Below the pieces are notes generated by a model that saw nothing but the letters and a program-made list of their open reading frames with translations, ran no database searches and was not told the origin of the DNA. This document shows, piece after piece, positions 1 through 9,452 of a stretch of DNA of 64,000 bases (the first letter of the stretch is position 1; each line of letters starts with the position of its first letter). Location: the NCBI RefSeq assembly GCF_002860345.1, contig NZ_NMYC01000001.1:558001-622000 (forward strand). Direction: 5' to 3'. Made by a program: the position numbers and the translations under genes. This stretch comes from Bifidobacterium anseris (GTDB lineage: Bacteria > Actinomycetota > Actinomycetes > Actinomycetales > Bifidobacteriaceae).

Positions 1-123
1 CGGCTGGTCGCCGCCGGCGTAGATCGTCGCCGGGATCTGGTGCGCGGCGCGCATGCGGCGCGACGGGCCCTTGCCGAACTCGGTGCGCAGTTCGCCTTCG
101 AGGACGATGGTGGTGTTTGCCAT
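1..123 (-). CDS. rplY: 50S ribosomal protein L25 (CTC family), 5' part only
   Basis: The gene starts with ATG at 123 and runs off the left edge, so only about 41 residues are visible. They read MANTTIVLEGELRTEFGKG followed by a PSRRMRAAHQIPATIYAGG segment, which matches the N-terminus of L25/CTC proteins (the GKG-x-SRR and R-x-x-x-x-PA-x-IYGG signatures). L25 binds 5S rRNA in the large ribosomal subunit. An AAGGAGAA ribosome binding site lies about 6 bases upstream of the ATG. The C-terminal half cannot be seen, so the length and any TL5/CTC extension are unknown. Confidence 0.85.
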   Translation of the reverse strand, partial: MANTTIVLEGELRTEFGKGPSRRMRAAHQIPATIYAGGDQP

Positions 124-335
124 GATGATTCTCCTTTATGCTCCGTCTTCGGCGCATCAACGAGCCGAAGACGCACGCGCAGGAGTGTCTCCGTGCCGAG
201 TCGATAACGGAAGGCGCGCACGCCTTCCCTCGCCAAAGCAACGTTTCAAGGTTAGGAGCGGCCGTGGACAACGCGTGCCGTGTTCCCCTTGCGCGTGGCC
301 CGTGCACGCGCCGGTCCGGGCCGTACGCCGGCATG

Positions 336-341
336 TACAAT
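336..341 (+). promoter_or_regulatory. possible -10 element (TACAAT) for the alpha/beta hydrolase
   Basis: TACAAT preceded by TG lies about 60 bases before the preferred start of the hydrolase at 400. No good -35 hexamer sits 17 bases upstream (GGTCCG), so this is a weak call from sequence alone. The 276-base gap between the L25 start and the hydrolase holds nothing else recognised. Confidence 0.3.
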
Positions 342-399
342 GTGCAGCAGCCGATCGGACACGTCGCATATCGTCCGAGGAATCGAGGAACCGCCGGTC

Positions 400-1536
400 A
401 TGTCATCGTCATCGCCGTCATTGTCACCATCATCGTCGCAGCCGCATCCGTCTTCGCAGCCGTCGTCATTGTCATCGTCGACGCCGTCGCGCACCGCCCG
501 CATCGCCGCCGGCGTCGCGGCGGGCGGGGCGCTCGTCGCCGCCACGGCCGTGGCCGGCGCCGGCGTCGCACTGCTGCGCGTCGCGCTCGACGCCGACTGC
601 CCGCATTCGATCTTCGTGCGACGCAGCGGCAACCATTTCGACGACCACGGCGCGACGAACATCCCCGTTCCCGAACAGACGCAACGCTGGTTCGAGATGA
701 CGCGCCAGAGCGTCGTCATCCGCAGCTACGACCGGCTGCGGCTGCACAGCTGGCGCTTCGACCCGGACACGGCGCGACCGCTGCCCCACTGCTACGCGGT
801 CTGCGTGCACGGCTACACCGGCGGTCCCGAGGAGATGGCGCCGTGGGCGCAGCACTACGCGGCGATGGGATTCACCGTCCTCACGCCTGCCCTGCGCGCG
901 CACGAACGCAGCGAGGGACGCTATGTGACGATGGGCGCGCTCGAACGCAGGGACCTCAAGCAGTGGGTCAACCTCATCATCTCGCGTGACCCGCAGGCGC
1001 GCATTCTGTTGCACGGCAACTCGATGGGCGGCGCAAGCGTGCTGCTTGCCGGCGCCGACCCGTGCCACGCGCCGAACGTCAAGGCCATCGTCGCCGACAG
1101 CGCCTTCGTCTGCGCCTCGACGCAGCTGACGGGCAGCATGGCTGACGCGCTGCATGTGCCGCGCGCGCTCGCGCGCCTGTCGGTCGGCGTCGCGAACCTG
1201 CTGCTCGGTCGCGTGGCCGACGCCTCGCTCGCCGACGCGGATGTGCTCGACGCCGTGCGGCGTCTGACGCTGCCGACGCTGTTCATTCAGGGCGGCGCCG
1301 ACACGATCGTTGACCCGTCGAGCGCGCGCCGGCTCTATGAGGCGTGCGCGAGCAACGACTGCGAGCTGCTCGTCGTGCCCGACGCCGGCCACGTCGCCTC
1401 GCTCGCGGCCGACCCCGCGCTCTACTGGTCGACGGTCGACGCGTTCCTGCGGCGCATCCCCGCCTTCGCCGACGCCGCCGACGGCACCACCAAAACCACC
1501 GTCAAGACCGCCGTCAACACCAACACCGCCGCCTGA
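400..1536 (+). CDS. membrane-anchored alpha/beta hydrolase
   Basis: Predicted serine hydrolase of the alpha/beta fold, 378 residues. A Ser/Pro-rich N-terminus is followed by one hydrophobic Ala/Val/Gly-rich segment (about residues 35-60) that is probably a membrane anchor, with the catalytic domain outside. Visible signatures are the oxyanion-type HGYTGG, the nucleophile elbow GNSMGG (Ser208), a likely catalytic Asp301 in GGADTIVD and His331 in DAGHVAS. ATG 400 is preferred because a GAGGAA ribosome binding site precedes it; an in-frame ATG exists at 280 but would add an arginine-rich leader with no family resemblance. Similar proteins are annotated as acyltransferases or cell-surface hydrolases; the substrate is unknown. 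Confidence 0.75.
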   Translation: MSSSSPSLSPSSSQPHPSSQPSSLSSSTPSRTARIAAGVAAGGALVAATAVAGAGVALLRVALDADCPHSIFVRRSGNHFDDHGATNIPVPEQTQRWFEMTRQSVVIRSYDRLRLHSWRFDPDTARPLPHCYAVCVHGYTGGPEEMAPWAQHYAAMGFTVLTPALRAHERSEGRYVTMGALERRDLKQWVNLIISRDPQARILLHGNSMGGASVLLAGADPCHAPNVKAIVADSAFVCASTQLTGSMADALHVPRALARLSVGVANLLLGRVADASLADADVLDAVRRLTLPTLFIQGGADTIVDPSSARRLYEACASNDCELLVVPDAGHVASLAADPALYWSTVDAFLRRIPAFADAADGTTKTTVKTAVNTNTAA

Positions 1537-1594
1537 CGCCGCGGACGGCATCGTCGCACACAGCGGCATCATCCTGCACATAACGACACATAAC

Positions 1595-1628
1595 AAGGAG
1601 GCCGGCCCCCGTGGGGGCCGGCCTCCTT
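1595..1628. terminator. bidirectional terminator hairpin
   Basis: A perfect 16-base inverted repeat (AAGGAGGCCGGCCCCC and its complement) with almost no loop sits between the convergent hydrolase and pntB genes. The AA/TT ends give short U-tracts in both directions. Confidence 0.75.
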
Positions 1629-1657
1629 CGCCATACGTACCGATGTCGTTCGGTCTA

Positions 1658-3091
1658 TCAGGCGAGCAGCTCCTTGACGGCTGCGATGACGGCCTGCAGG
1701 CTCGCCTTCGCGTCGCCGAAGAGCATCTGCGTGTTGTCCTCGAAGTACAGCTCGTTCTCGATGCCGGCGTAGCCCTTGCCGCGGCCGCGCTTCATGACGA
1801 CGACGTTCTGCGACTTGTCAACGTCGAGGATCGGCATGCCGGAGACCGGCGTGCCCGGCTTGCGGGCGGCCGGGTTCGTCACGTCGTTCGCGCCGACGAC
1901 GAGCGAGACGTTCGCGCTCGGGAACTGCGGGTTGATGTCGTCGAGGTCGACGAGCTCCTCGTAGGGCACGTTGGCCTCGGCGAGCAGCACGTTCATGTGG
2001 CCGGGCATACGGCCCGCGACCGGGTGGATCGCGTACTCGACCTCGACGCCGTGCTCCTTGAGCAGCTCGCCGAGGTCGGCGAGCTCGCGCTGCGCCTGCG
2101 CCTGCGCCAGACCGAAGCCGGGCACGAAGATGACCTTGTCCGCGTAGACGAGCTGGACGGCCAGATCGTCGGCGGAGGTCTCCTTCATCGTGCCCTCCGG
2201 ACCCTCGGCGGCGCCGCCCGCGGCGTTCGCGCCGCCGAAGCCGCCGGCGAGGACGGACATGAGCGGACGGTTCATCGCCTTGGACATGAGCACCGACAGC
2301 GTCACACCCGCCGCGCCGACGAGCGCGCCGGCCACGATGAGCGCGACGTTGTCGATCGCCAGACCGGACATCGCGACGGCGGTGCCGGTGCAGGCGTTGA
2401 GCACGGAGATGACGACCGGCATGTCGGCGCCGCCGATCGGGATGACGAATACGAGGCCGTAGCACAGCGCGAACACCGTCGTCAGGATCGACCACAGCAC
2501 GCGGTGCTCGGGCTGCACGCACAGCATGACGAAGGCGGCGACGGTGAGCACGATGAACAGGATGTTCCACGCGCTCTTGCCGGGCAGGCTCAGCTTCTTG
2601 ACCCACTTGATGCCCTGCAGCTTGCCGGCGGCGACGAGCGAGCCGGTGAAGGTGACCGAGCCGATCATGACGCCGAGGCCGGCGGTGATGAGCACGACGA
2701 GGCTCGGGCTGCCCTCGCCGGCGAGGATGTCATTGAGCGCGACGAGCGCGGCCGCGCCGCCGCCGACGGTGTTGAACACCGAGACGAGCTGCGGCATGTC
2801 GGTCATCTTGACCTTCTTCGCCGAGATGACGCCGGCGACGGCGCCGATGACGATGCCTGCGACGAGCAGGATGAGCGCGATCTTCGAGAAGCCACCGTCG
2901 ATGAACAGCTTGACGAAGGCCATCACGACGGCGATGACCATGCCGACCGCGGACACGAAGTTGCCCTTGCGCGCCGTTTTCGGCGAGTTCATGTAGTGCA
3001 GGCCCATCACGAAGAGCACGGCGGCGAGCACGTAGACGCACCAGGCGACGATGTCGACGGTGGATGCGGGAATCCAGTTGTCGTAGATCAC
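1658..3091 (-). CDS. pntB: NAD(P)(+) transhydrogenase subunit beta
   Basis: Membrane subunit of proton-translocating transhydrogenase, which uses the proton gradient to reduce NADP+ with NADH. The 477 residues fit the family length. The N-terminal half is a run of hydrophobic helices; the C-terminal domain III, which binds NADP(H), carries IIVPGYGLAVAQAQ-like residues (here VIFVPGFGLAQAQAQ) and the GANDVTNPAAR motif near residue 370. The start codon is GTG at 3091 and overlaps the pntAb stop by 4 bases (GTGA), showing translational coupling. It is the last gene of a three-gene operon. Confidence 0.95.
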   Translation of the reverse strand: MIYDNWIPASTVDIVAWCVYVLAAVLFVMGLHYMNSPKTARKGNFVSAVGMVIAVVMAFVKLFIDGGFSKIALILLVAGIVIGAVAGVISAKKVKMTDMPQLVSVFNTVGGGAAALVALNDILAGEGSPSLVVLITAGLGVMIGSVTFTGSLVAAGKLQGIKWVKKLSLPGKSAWNILFIVLTVAAFVMLCVQPEHRVLWSILTTVFALCYGLVFVIPIGGADMPVVISVLNACTGTAVAMSGLAIDNVALIVAGALVGAAGVTLSVLMSKAMNRPLMSVLAGGFGGANAAGGAAEGPEGTMKETSADDLAVQLVYADKVIFVPGFGLAQAQAQRELADLGELLKEHGVEVEYAIHPVAGRMPGHMNVLLAEANVPYEELVDLDDINPQFPSANVSLVVGANDVTNPAARKPGTPVSGMPILDVDKSQNVVVMKRGRGKGYAGIENELYFEDNTQMLFGDAKASLQAVIAAVKELLA

Positions 3092-3408
3092 TTGTTGTCC
3101 CCCTTCTTCGCGTCGGACTTGTCGGACTTGAACATCTCGAGCATACGGTCGGTGACCACGTAGCCGCCGACGACGTTCATCGTGCCGAGCACGGCCGCCA
3201 GGAAGATGAAGACGTAGGACAGCGTGCTCGTGGCGTGCGCAGCGACGATGACGACGCCGACGATGACGATGCCGTGGATCGAGTTGGCGCCGGACATCAG
3301 CGGCGTGTGCAGCGTCGCCGGCACCTTGCCGATGACCTCGATGCCGATGAGCAGCGCGAGGACGAACAGCGTGAGCGCGATCACAAGATTAGGCATGATG
3401 ACCTGCAT
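3088..3408 (-). CDS. pntAb: NAD(P) transhydrogenase subunit alpha, membrane part
   Basis: Small 106-residue membrane subunit corresponding to the C-terminal transmembrane part of PntA in enzymes where alpha is not split. Three or four hydrophobic helices are visible, including the conserved PLMSGANSIHGIV stretch (residues 39-51) and NVVGGYVVTDRMLEMF at the end. It lies one base after pntAa and overlaps pntB by 4 bases. The split alpha subunit is the usual form in actinobacteria and many alphaproteobacteria. Confidence 0.93.
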   Translation of the reverse strand: MQVIMPNLVIALTLFVLALLIGIEVIGKVPATLHTPLMSGANSIHGIVIVGVVIVAAHATSTLSYVFIFLAAVLGTMNVVGGYVVTDRMLEMFKSDKSDAKKGDNK

Positions 3409-3409
3409 G

Positions 3410-4555
3410 TCATTCTCCCTTCGTTTCGGTCGACGGCTTGTTGCCGGCGACGACCATGGCCTGGTCGATCTCGTCGGACGGGTCGACGACGAGCGCGCCG
3501 CCCTTGATGAAGTGCACGAGGATGTCGGCGACGTTGCGGCTCAGCAGGTTCGACGCGGTCGTGCTGACCTCGCTCGCCAGATACGGCGCGCCGATGATCG
3601 TCACACCGCCGTCGGTGGTGTGCGTGCCGACCGTAGAGCCCTCGACGTTACCGCCGAGTTCGCTCGCTGCGCAGTCGACGACGACGGCGCCGCGGTGCAG
3701 GCCGTCGACGCCGCGCGCGGTCAGCAGGACCGGAGGCTTGCGTCCCGGGACCTTCGCGGTCGTGATGATGATGTCGAAGCCGGCGGCCTTCTCGTCGACG
3801 GCGGCCTGCTGCTGCGCCTGTTCCTCGGCGGTCAGCGCGCGCGCATAGCCGCCCTCGCCCTGGCCCTTCGAGAAGTCGAGGCCGAGCTCGAGGAACTTCG
3901 CGCCGAGCGATTCGACCTCGCCACGCGAGGCGGGACGCACGTCGTAGGCGGTGACGACGGCGCCGAGGCGCTTGGCGGTGCCGATCGCCTGCAGGCCGGC
4001 GATGCCGGCGCCGAGGATGAGGACCTTCGCCGGGCGGATCGTGCCGGCCGCCGTCGTCATCATTGGCAGGAAGGAGCCATAGGCGTTCGCCGCGACGAGG
4101 GCGGCCTTGTAACCCATGACGGAGTTCTGCGAGGTCATCTCGTCCATCGACTGCGCGGCGCTCAGCTGGCGCGGCAGTCGTTCGATCGCGACGGCGGTGA
4201 CGCCGCGCCTGTCGAGCGCCTCGATGTAGTCGGCGTCGGTGAACGATCCGAGCATGCCGATGACCCACGTGCCCGGCTTGATGCGGGCGATCATCCGGTC
4301 ATCGGGACGCTCGACGAAGCCGAGGGCGTCCGCGTTCTCGAGGATCTCGGCGGCGTCGACGACCTGCGCGCCGGCCTTCGTGTAGTCCTCGTCCGTGTAG
4401 TCGGAAGCCTCGCCGGCCCCTGATTCGATCAGGCATGCGACGCCTGACTTGCGCAACCGCGTGACGATGTCCGGCGTCAGCGCGACGCGGGACTCGTGCT
4501 CCGATGTCTCGTTGAAGACACCGAAGGTCACGGTTCCTTCTGGTTGTTCGGCCAT
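3410..4555 (-). CDS. pntAa: NAD(P) transhydrogenase subunit alpha, NAD-binding part
   Basis: Soluble domain I of proton-translocating transhydrogenase, binding NAD(H). The 381-residue product starts MAEQPEGTVTFGVFNETSEHE and has an alanine dehydrogenase/PNT N-terminal domain, followed by a Rossmann-type NAD fold with the glycine-rich ILGAGIAGLQAIGTAKRLGA motif near residue 175 and the VITTAKVPGRKPP segment near residue 285. ATG 4555 is chosen because earlier in-frame codons lack family resemblance and a GAAAGGG site precedes it. First gene of the pntAa-pntAb-pntB operon, divergent from fadD. Confidence 0.94.
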   Translation of the reverse strand: MAEQPEGTVTFGVFNETSEHESRVALTPDIVTRLRKSGVACLIESGAGEASDYTDEDYTKAGAQVVDAAEILENADALGFVERPDDRMIARIKPGTWVIGMLGSFTDADYIEALDRRGVTAVAIERLPRQLSAAQSMDEMTSQNSVMGYKAALVAANAYGSFLPMMTTAAGTIRPAKVLILGAGIAGLQAIGTAKRLGAVVTAYDVRPASRGEVESLGAKFLELGLDFSKGQGEGGYARALTAEEQAQQQAAVDEKAAGFDIIITTAKVPGRKPPVLLTARGVDGLHRGAVVVDCAASELGGNVEGSTVGTHTTDGGVTIIGAPYLASEVSTTASNLLSRNVADILVHFIKGGALVVDPSDEIDQAMVVAGNKPSTETKGE

Positions 4556-4610
4556 GTGAACCCTTTCTATGCATCCCGCCCGTCGCGGGATGGTGAACAT
4601 ACAGCGTTAC

Positions 4611-4639
4611 AGTGTAGCCAATCCCCGTGCCCCTGTTCC
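4611..4639 (-). promoter_or_regulatory. candidate promoter of the pnt operon
   Basis: On the minus strand a TACACT -10 element (complement of 4611-4616) precedes pntAa by about 55 bases; the hexamer 17 bases upstream, GGAACA, is a weak -35. The 10-mer GGCTACACTG is shared exactly with the divergent fadD promoter candidate. Confidence 0.4.
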
Positions 4640-4759
4640 CATCCGTCCATCTTTCGGCCGGTCATGGCTTTTTCGCCCTGCGCGCACTCGGTCGCGTCGG
4701 CGTCGCCCACGCGTATGCGCAGCCGGTCGCGCGTGCCCGCGTGGCTACGCAAGCGTAGG

Positions 4760-4788
4760 GTGACGTGTCCCCCCGAAACGGCTACACT
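4760..4788 (+). promoter_or_regulatory. candidate promoter of the acyl-CoA synthetase gene
   Basis: GTGACG (4760-4765), a 17-base spacer and TACACT (4783-4788) fit a vegetative promoter about 40 bases upstream of the start codon. Confidence 0.5.
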
Positions 4789-4827
4789 GCAAGGGAATAG
4801 TGTATTTTGCGGGTAAGGAGCAAATCC

Positions 4828-6879
4828 ATGTCCATCTTCAAGTCCGTCAAGGACCGCGCGTCCGATCTCACGCAGCGGGCGCTGCACCTGGGAGGCGACT
4901 TCTCGCACCCGATCAGCGACGACGGCGACACGCCCGACTACGTCGACCCGGAAAGCCAGCCGCAGCACCACGACTACGAGAATCTCCCGCACGTCGACTT
5001 CTGGGGTCCCGACCGCCCGACGACGACCTTCATCGACGCCGACTCCGGCTTCATCACGGCGAGCACCGAGGGCAACGGCCCGCTGCCGGACAACTTCAAC
5101 GTCTACCGCATCTACGAGGACCGCGCCGCACGCATGGGCGACGAGCCGCTCTACACCTTCAAGCGCGACGGCGAATGGATGTCGAAGACGGCGAACGAGA
5201 CGCTCGCCGACATCCGCGCGGTCGCCAAGGGCCTGATCCACATGGGCTTCAAGAAGGGCAACGGCTGCGCGTTCATGTGCCACACGTCCTACGAGTGGGA
5301 CGTCTTTGACGCCGCCGTGCTCGCCGTCGGCGGCGTGCTCGCGACCGTCTACGACACCGACTCCGCCGAGCAGATCCGCAACATCGTCGACAACTCCGAC
5401 GCCACGCTCCTCGTCGTCGAGACGAAGGACATGCTCAAGAAGACGGAACTCGCCAAGCGCGACTGCCCGACGCTCAAGAACGTCATGTGCCTCGAGAACG
5501 GTGCAATCGACGAGCTCAAGGCCTACGGCAAGCAGGTGAGCGACCGTCAGCTCGACGAGCGCATCGCCACGGTCGGGCTGCACGACCTGTGCTCGATCGT
5601 CTACACCTCCGGCTCCACGTCGGCGCCCAAGGGCGTCGAGATGACGCATGCGCACTACTGCGCGACGGCCACGAACCTGCCCGACTACATGCCCGAGCTG
5701 CTGCACAACAAGAAGCACCGCGTGCTGCTGTTCCTGCCGCAGGCGCATTCCTTCGCGCGCGCGATCAACTACATCTGCGTGGCGAGCAACATCCACATCT
5801 ACATCGCCAACGGCATCAAGACGCTCACCGGCGACCTCAAGGTCGCCCGCCCGCACATCATGATTGTCGTGCCGCGCGTGCTCGAGAAGGTCTACAACGC
5901 GGCCTCGCAGAAGGCGGGCAACGGCCCCAAGGGCCGCGTCTTCGCCGCCTCGGTCGTCGCCGCGCAGAAGTACATGCAGGAGCTGAGCGAACGCGGCCGG
6001 GCGAGCCGTTTCGCCACGATGCGCCGCAACGCCTTCGACCCGCTCGTCTACGCGCAGATCCGCGACGTGCTCGGCGGCTGCGCGAAGTGGATCGTCACCG
6101 GCGGCGCGCCGCTCGACCCCGAGCTCATGGCCTTCTTCCGCGGCGCCGGCGTGCCCGTCTACGAGGGTTATGGCCTGACCGAGACGACGGCGCCGTGCGC
6201 GTTCAACCCGATCGGCGTGCCCTACCATCAGGGCTCGGTCGGCATCCCGTTCCCCGGCTTCGAGTTGCGCATCGGCGACGGCAGCGAGATCCAGGTCAAG
6301 GGCACCGCCGTCTTCCCGCGCTACCACAAGAACGAGGAGCAGACCGAGGTCTCCTTCACCGACGACGGCTGGTATGCGACCGGCGACCTTGGCCGCCTCG
6401 ACGACGACGGCTTCCTGTACATCATCGGCCGCAAGAAGGACCTCATCATCACGGCTGGCGGCAAGAACGTCTCCCCCGGCCCGATGGAGGAGGTCATCCA
6501 GCGCTGCCCGATCGTCTCGCAGGTGCTCGTGCTCGGAGACAAGCGCCCGTTCATCTCGGCGCTTGTCACGCTCGACCCCGAGTCGCTGCGCGCGTGGCTG
6601 TCGTCGAAGGGCCTCGACGCGGACATGACGATGCAGGACGCGGCCGCCAACCCGGCCGTGCGTGCCGAGGTGCAGAAGTGGGTCGACCAGGCCAACGAGG
6701 GCGTCTCGCGCGCCGAGTCGGTGCGCAAGTTCATCATCCTGCCAGAGGAGTTCTCACAGGAGAACGGTCTGATGACCGCATCGATGAAGGTCATCCGTCC
6801 CAAGGTCATCAAGCGCTACACCGATCTACTCAACACGCAGATGTACACGAAGCGCAACCCCGCCGAGAAGATGCAGTGA
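4828..6879 (+). CDS. fadD: long-chain fatty acid-CoA ligase (AMP-binding)
   Basis: Activates fatty acids to acyl-CoA by way of an acyl-adenylate. The 683-residue product has the ANL superfamily signatures: phosphate-binding YTSGSTSAPKG near residue 258, GYGLTET near 448, the GDLGRLDDDGFLYIIGRKKD hinge near 520 and the KNVSPGPMEE segment. ATG 4828 follows AAGGAG at a 7-base distance; the upstream in-frame codon at 4807 falls inside the ribosome binding region. The protein is about 80 residues longer at the N-terminus than classical FadD, as is common in actinobacteria. Bifidobacteria lack beta-oxidation, so a role in recycling exogenous fatty acids is likely (inference). Confidence 0.9.
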   Translation: MSIFKSVKDRASDLTQRALHLGGDFSHPISDDGDTPDYVDPESQPQHHDYENLPHVDFWGPDRPTTTFIDADSGFITASTEGNGPLPDNFNVYRIYEDRAARMGDEPLYTFKRDGEWMSKTANETLADIRAVAKGLIHMGFKKGNGCAFMCHTSYEWDVFDAAVLAVGGVLATVYDTDSAEQIRNIVDNSDATLLVVETKDMLKKTELAKRDCPTLKNVMCLENGAIDELKAYGKQVSDRQLDERIATVGLHDLCSIVYTSGSTSAPKGVEMTHAHYCATATNLPDYMPELLHNKKHRVLLFLPQAHSFARAINYICVASNIHIYIANGIKTLTGDLKVARPHIMIVVPRVLEKVYNAASQKAGNGPKGRVFAASVVAAQKYMQELSERGRASRFATMRRNAFDPLVYAQIRDVLGGCAKWIVTGGAPLDPELMAFFRGAGVPVYEGYGLTETTAPCAFNPIGVPYHQGSVGIPFPGFELRIGDGSEIQVKGTAVFPRYHKNEEQTEVSFTDDGWYATGDLGRLDDDGFLYIIGRKKDLIITAGGKNVSPGPMEEVIQRCPIVSQVLVLGDKRPFISALVTLDPESLRAWLSSKGLDADMTMQDAAANPAVRAEVQKWVDQANEGVSRAESVRKFIILPEEFSQENGLMTASMKVIRPKVIKRYTDLLNTQMYTKRNPAEKMQ

Positions 6880-6892
6880 CGCCGCACTGACG

Positions 6893-6950
6893 ACGAACGA
6901 CGAAAAGGACCCCCGGGAATCACTTCCCGGGGGTCCTTTTCGTCGTTCGT
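6893..6950. terminator. 27-bp bidirectional terminator
   Basis: A perfect 27-base inverted repeat with a TCAC loop lies between convergent fadD and era. It contains internal AAAA/TTTT runs, giving U-tracts on both strands. Confidence 0.85.
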
Positions 6951-7025
6951 CTCCTTGCGTCCTTCGTCTTCGCCGGCGGCACCGCGCGGCCGGCGTGTGC
7001 GGCCGGCATGTTCGGATATCCGGAT

Positions 7026-8012
7026 TCAGAATCCGAGGCGGTCGAGCTTCTTGGGATCCGACTGCCAGTTCTTCGCGACCTTGACGTGCATGTCGAGGAC
7101 CGCCTTGCCGCCGACGATCCTGTTGACGGCGGTGCGCAACCGCTTCTTGACGCGCACGAGATGCTCGGCCTTGTGACCGATGATGATCGGCTTCTGCGAA
7201 TCGCGTTCGACGTAGATCGAGACGAGCACGCGCGTCTTGCCGGCATAGCCTTCGCCGGTCTCGTTGTCCTGCGGCGGCTCGATCGCGTCGACGACGACGG
7301 CGAGCGAATGCGGCAGCTCGTCGTGCAGCTCCTCGAGGAACGCGCCGCGGATGAGCTCGGCGATCTCGTCCTGCGGGCTCTCCTCGGTGATCTGCTCGGC
7401 CGGATACATTTGCGGGCCTTCGGGCAGATGCTCAACGAGCACCTTCGTGACCTCGGCGAGGTTGTCGTCCTTGAGGGCGCTGACCGGCACGATGTCACTG
7501 AAGTCGGCGAAGCCGTCGATCTCGATGAGCTTATCGATGAGCTGCGCGCGGTCGAGCTCGTCGATCTTCGTGACGATCGCGATCAGCGGCACCTTCCAGA
7601 CGAATTTGCCGGTGTCCGACTTCGTCGCGAACTGCGAGCGCAGACGGCTGAGGATGCGCCGGTCGCCGGGGCCGATCTCCTGGTCCGCCGGCAGCAGGAA
7701 CGCGATCTCGTCGCTGTCGGCGAGCGATTCGTCGACGACGTCGTTGAGCCGCTGGCCGAGCAATGTGCGCGGACGGTGGATGCCCGGCGTGTCGACGAGC
7801 ACCATCTGCGCGCCGTCGAGTGTGAGCACGCCGCGGATCGCCTTGCGCGTCGTCTCGGGCCGGGACGAGGCGATCGCGATGCGGGTGCCGATGAGCGCGT
7901 TGATCAGCGTCGATTTGCCGACGTTCGGCCGTCCGACGACGGCCACGAATCCGGAGCGGTACGGCTTGTCCTGCGCCGTGTCGTCGTGCGTTGCGTGCTG
8001 CTGCTCAGTCAT
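7026..8012 (-). CDS. era: GTPase Era
   Basis: Small-subunit assembly GTPase that binds the 3' end of 16S rRNA. The 328-residue product shows G1 GRPNVGKST, G3 DTPGIHRP, G4 TKIDE, and a C-terminal KH domain with the IIIGHKAEHLVRVKKR segment. ATG 8012 overlaps the stop of the CorC-like gene by 8 bases and follows AAGGAACAGGGG, so the two are probably coupled. It is the last gene of the phoH-ybeY-CorC-era run. Confidence 0.95.
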   Translation of the reverse strand: MTEQQHATHDDTAQDKPYRSGFVAVVGRPNVGKSTLINALIGTRIAIASSRPETTRKAIRGVLTLDGAQMVLVDTPGIHRPRTLLGQRLNDVVDESLADSDEIAFLLPADQEIGPGDRRILSRLRSQFATKSDTGKFVWKVPLIAIVTKIDELDRAQLIDKLIEIDGFADFSDIVPVSALKDDNLAEVTKVLVEHLPEGPQMYPAEQITEESPQDEIAELIRGAFLEELHDELPHSLAVVVDAIEPPQDNETGEGYAGKTRVLVSIYVERDSQKPIIIGHKAEHLVRVKKRLRTAVNRIVGGKAVLDMHVKVAKNWQSDPKKLDRLGF

Positions 8013-9423
8013 CGTCGTGCCCCTGTTCCTTGCCATCCTGCGATGCGTCATCGCCTTGTTGCTGAGTCGTATTGCCAGTGTCGTCGCCGCCCTCGACGGA
8101 AGCCGGTTCGACGACGATCGTCGAGACCTTCTTGCGTCGGCCGGCCGAGTCGACGGCCGTCAGGCGCAGCCCGTGCGTCGTCGCGCTCGCGCCGACGATC
8201 GGCACGCGCCCGAGCAGTTTGGTGAGCAGGCCGTAGACGGTGTCGACATCGTCCTCGTCGAGGTCGATCTCGAAGATCTCCTCGAGTTCGGTGATCGGCG
8301 TGCGCGCCGGCATGCTCCACGTGCGATCGCCGATCTTCTTGGGTTCGGCGTGCTGCGTGCGATCGTGCTCGTCGTCGAGTTCGCCGACGATCTGCTCGAT
8401 CGCGTCCTCGATCGTGACCATGCCGGCGATGCCGCCGTATTCGTCGACGACGACGGCCACATGGTTGCGCGTGCGCTGCATCTCGTGGAAGAGGTCGTCG
8501 ACCGGCTTCGACTCGGGCACGTACATCGGCTTGCGCATGATCGATTCGACGTCGCGTGCTCCCGCCGCCGGATTGAAGGCCGTCGCACGCACGGCGTCCT
8601 TGAGGTAGGCCATGCCGAGCAGGTCGTCGATGTCGGCGCCGATGACCGGCACGCGCGAGAAGCCGGAACGCGAGCACAGGCACAAGAAGTCCTGCAGCGT
8701 GCCGTCGCGCTCGATTGTGATCATGTCGGTGCGCGGCACCATGATCTCGCGCGTGAGCGTGTCGGAGAGCATGAGCACGTTGCGCAGCATGTCGGAGACC
8801 TCGGGGTCGAAGCGGTTGCTTTCGATGAGGCGGTCAAGCGCGGCCTTGCCCTGCTCGTGGTGGATCTTCTCGAGCTCCTCGTCGTCGTAGATCGCGTCGG
8901 AGCTGCGTTCGCCCTGCGCGTCACCGCGGCGGCTGCGGATGAACGGCGTGAGCCTGACGCAGGCGGCGGCGAGCGGCGAGTGCGCGATGAGGACGGACAG
9001 CGGCTTCGAGCTGCCGACGGTGCGCGGCCGCATGAGTACGGTGACGCAGGCGATGACGAGCGCGACGACGAGGCCTGCGACGAGCTGCACCCACATCGCA
9101 TAGCCGAGCGTCGCGGCGATGCATGCGACGAGCACGCCGGTGAGCACGTTGCCGCAGATGCGGAAGAACGCGCACGAGTTCGAAGCGGCGTAGCGGTACA
9201 TGACGATGCGCTGCGCCGCCTGCAGGCGCTTGATCTTCTTGTGGCGTATGAAGTCGGACAGTTCGCCGTCCGACTGCACCTCGATCATCAGGTTGTTGAG
9301 ATTGGCGCGCGTGACGCGCGAGATCGCGCTTTCGAGCGCGGCGAGCATCATCGAGAGCCATGCGAGCAGCGCGGCCGCCACGCACAGCGCGACGATGAGC
9401 ACGATCGTGAGTTCTTCGGACAT
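8005..9423 (-). CDS. CNNM/CorC-type membrane protein with CBS domains
   Basis: 472-residue protein with an N-terminal CNNM (DUF21) membrane domain of about four helices (residues 5-150), a tandem CBS pair near residues 210-330 containing [15 protein letters not shown] and [18 protein letters not shown], and a C-terminal CorC_HlyC domain. Family members are annotated as hemolysins or Mg/Co efflux proteins, and ion transport is the best-supported role. The start ATG at 9423 has the [20 protein letters not shown] helix directly after it; the Arg/Pro-rich sequence further upstream in the frame lies inside ybeY and is not coding. The Asp/Glu/Gln-rich tail is non-conserved. Confidence 0.88.
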   Translation of the reverse strand: MSEELTIVLIVALCVAAALLAWLSMMLAALESAISRVTRANLNNLMIEVQSDGELSDFIRHKKIKRLQAAQRIVMYRYAASNSCAFFRICGNVLTGVLVACIAATLGYAMWVQLVAGLVVALVIACVTVLMRPRTVGSSKPLSVLIAHSPLAAACVRLTPFIRSRRGDAQGERSSDAIYDDEELEKIHHEQGKAALDRLIESNRFDPEVSDMLRNVLMLSDTLTREIMVPRTDMITIERDGTLQDFLCLCSRSGFSRVPVIGADIDDLLGMAYLKDAVRATAFNPAAGARDVESIMRKPMYVPESKPVDDLFHEMQRTRNHVAVVVDEYGGIAGMVTIEDAIEQIVGELDDEHDRTQHAEPKKIGDRTWSMPARTPITELEEIFEIDLDEDDVDTVYGLLTKLLGRVPIVGASATTHGLRLTAVDSAGRRKKVSTIVVEPASVEGGDDTGNTTQQQGDDASQDGKEQGHDDD

Positions 9424-9452
9424 CGGTCGATCCTTCTGAAAATGCCGCGGTC

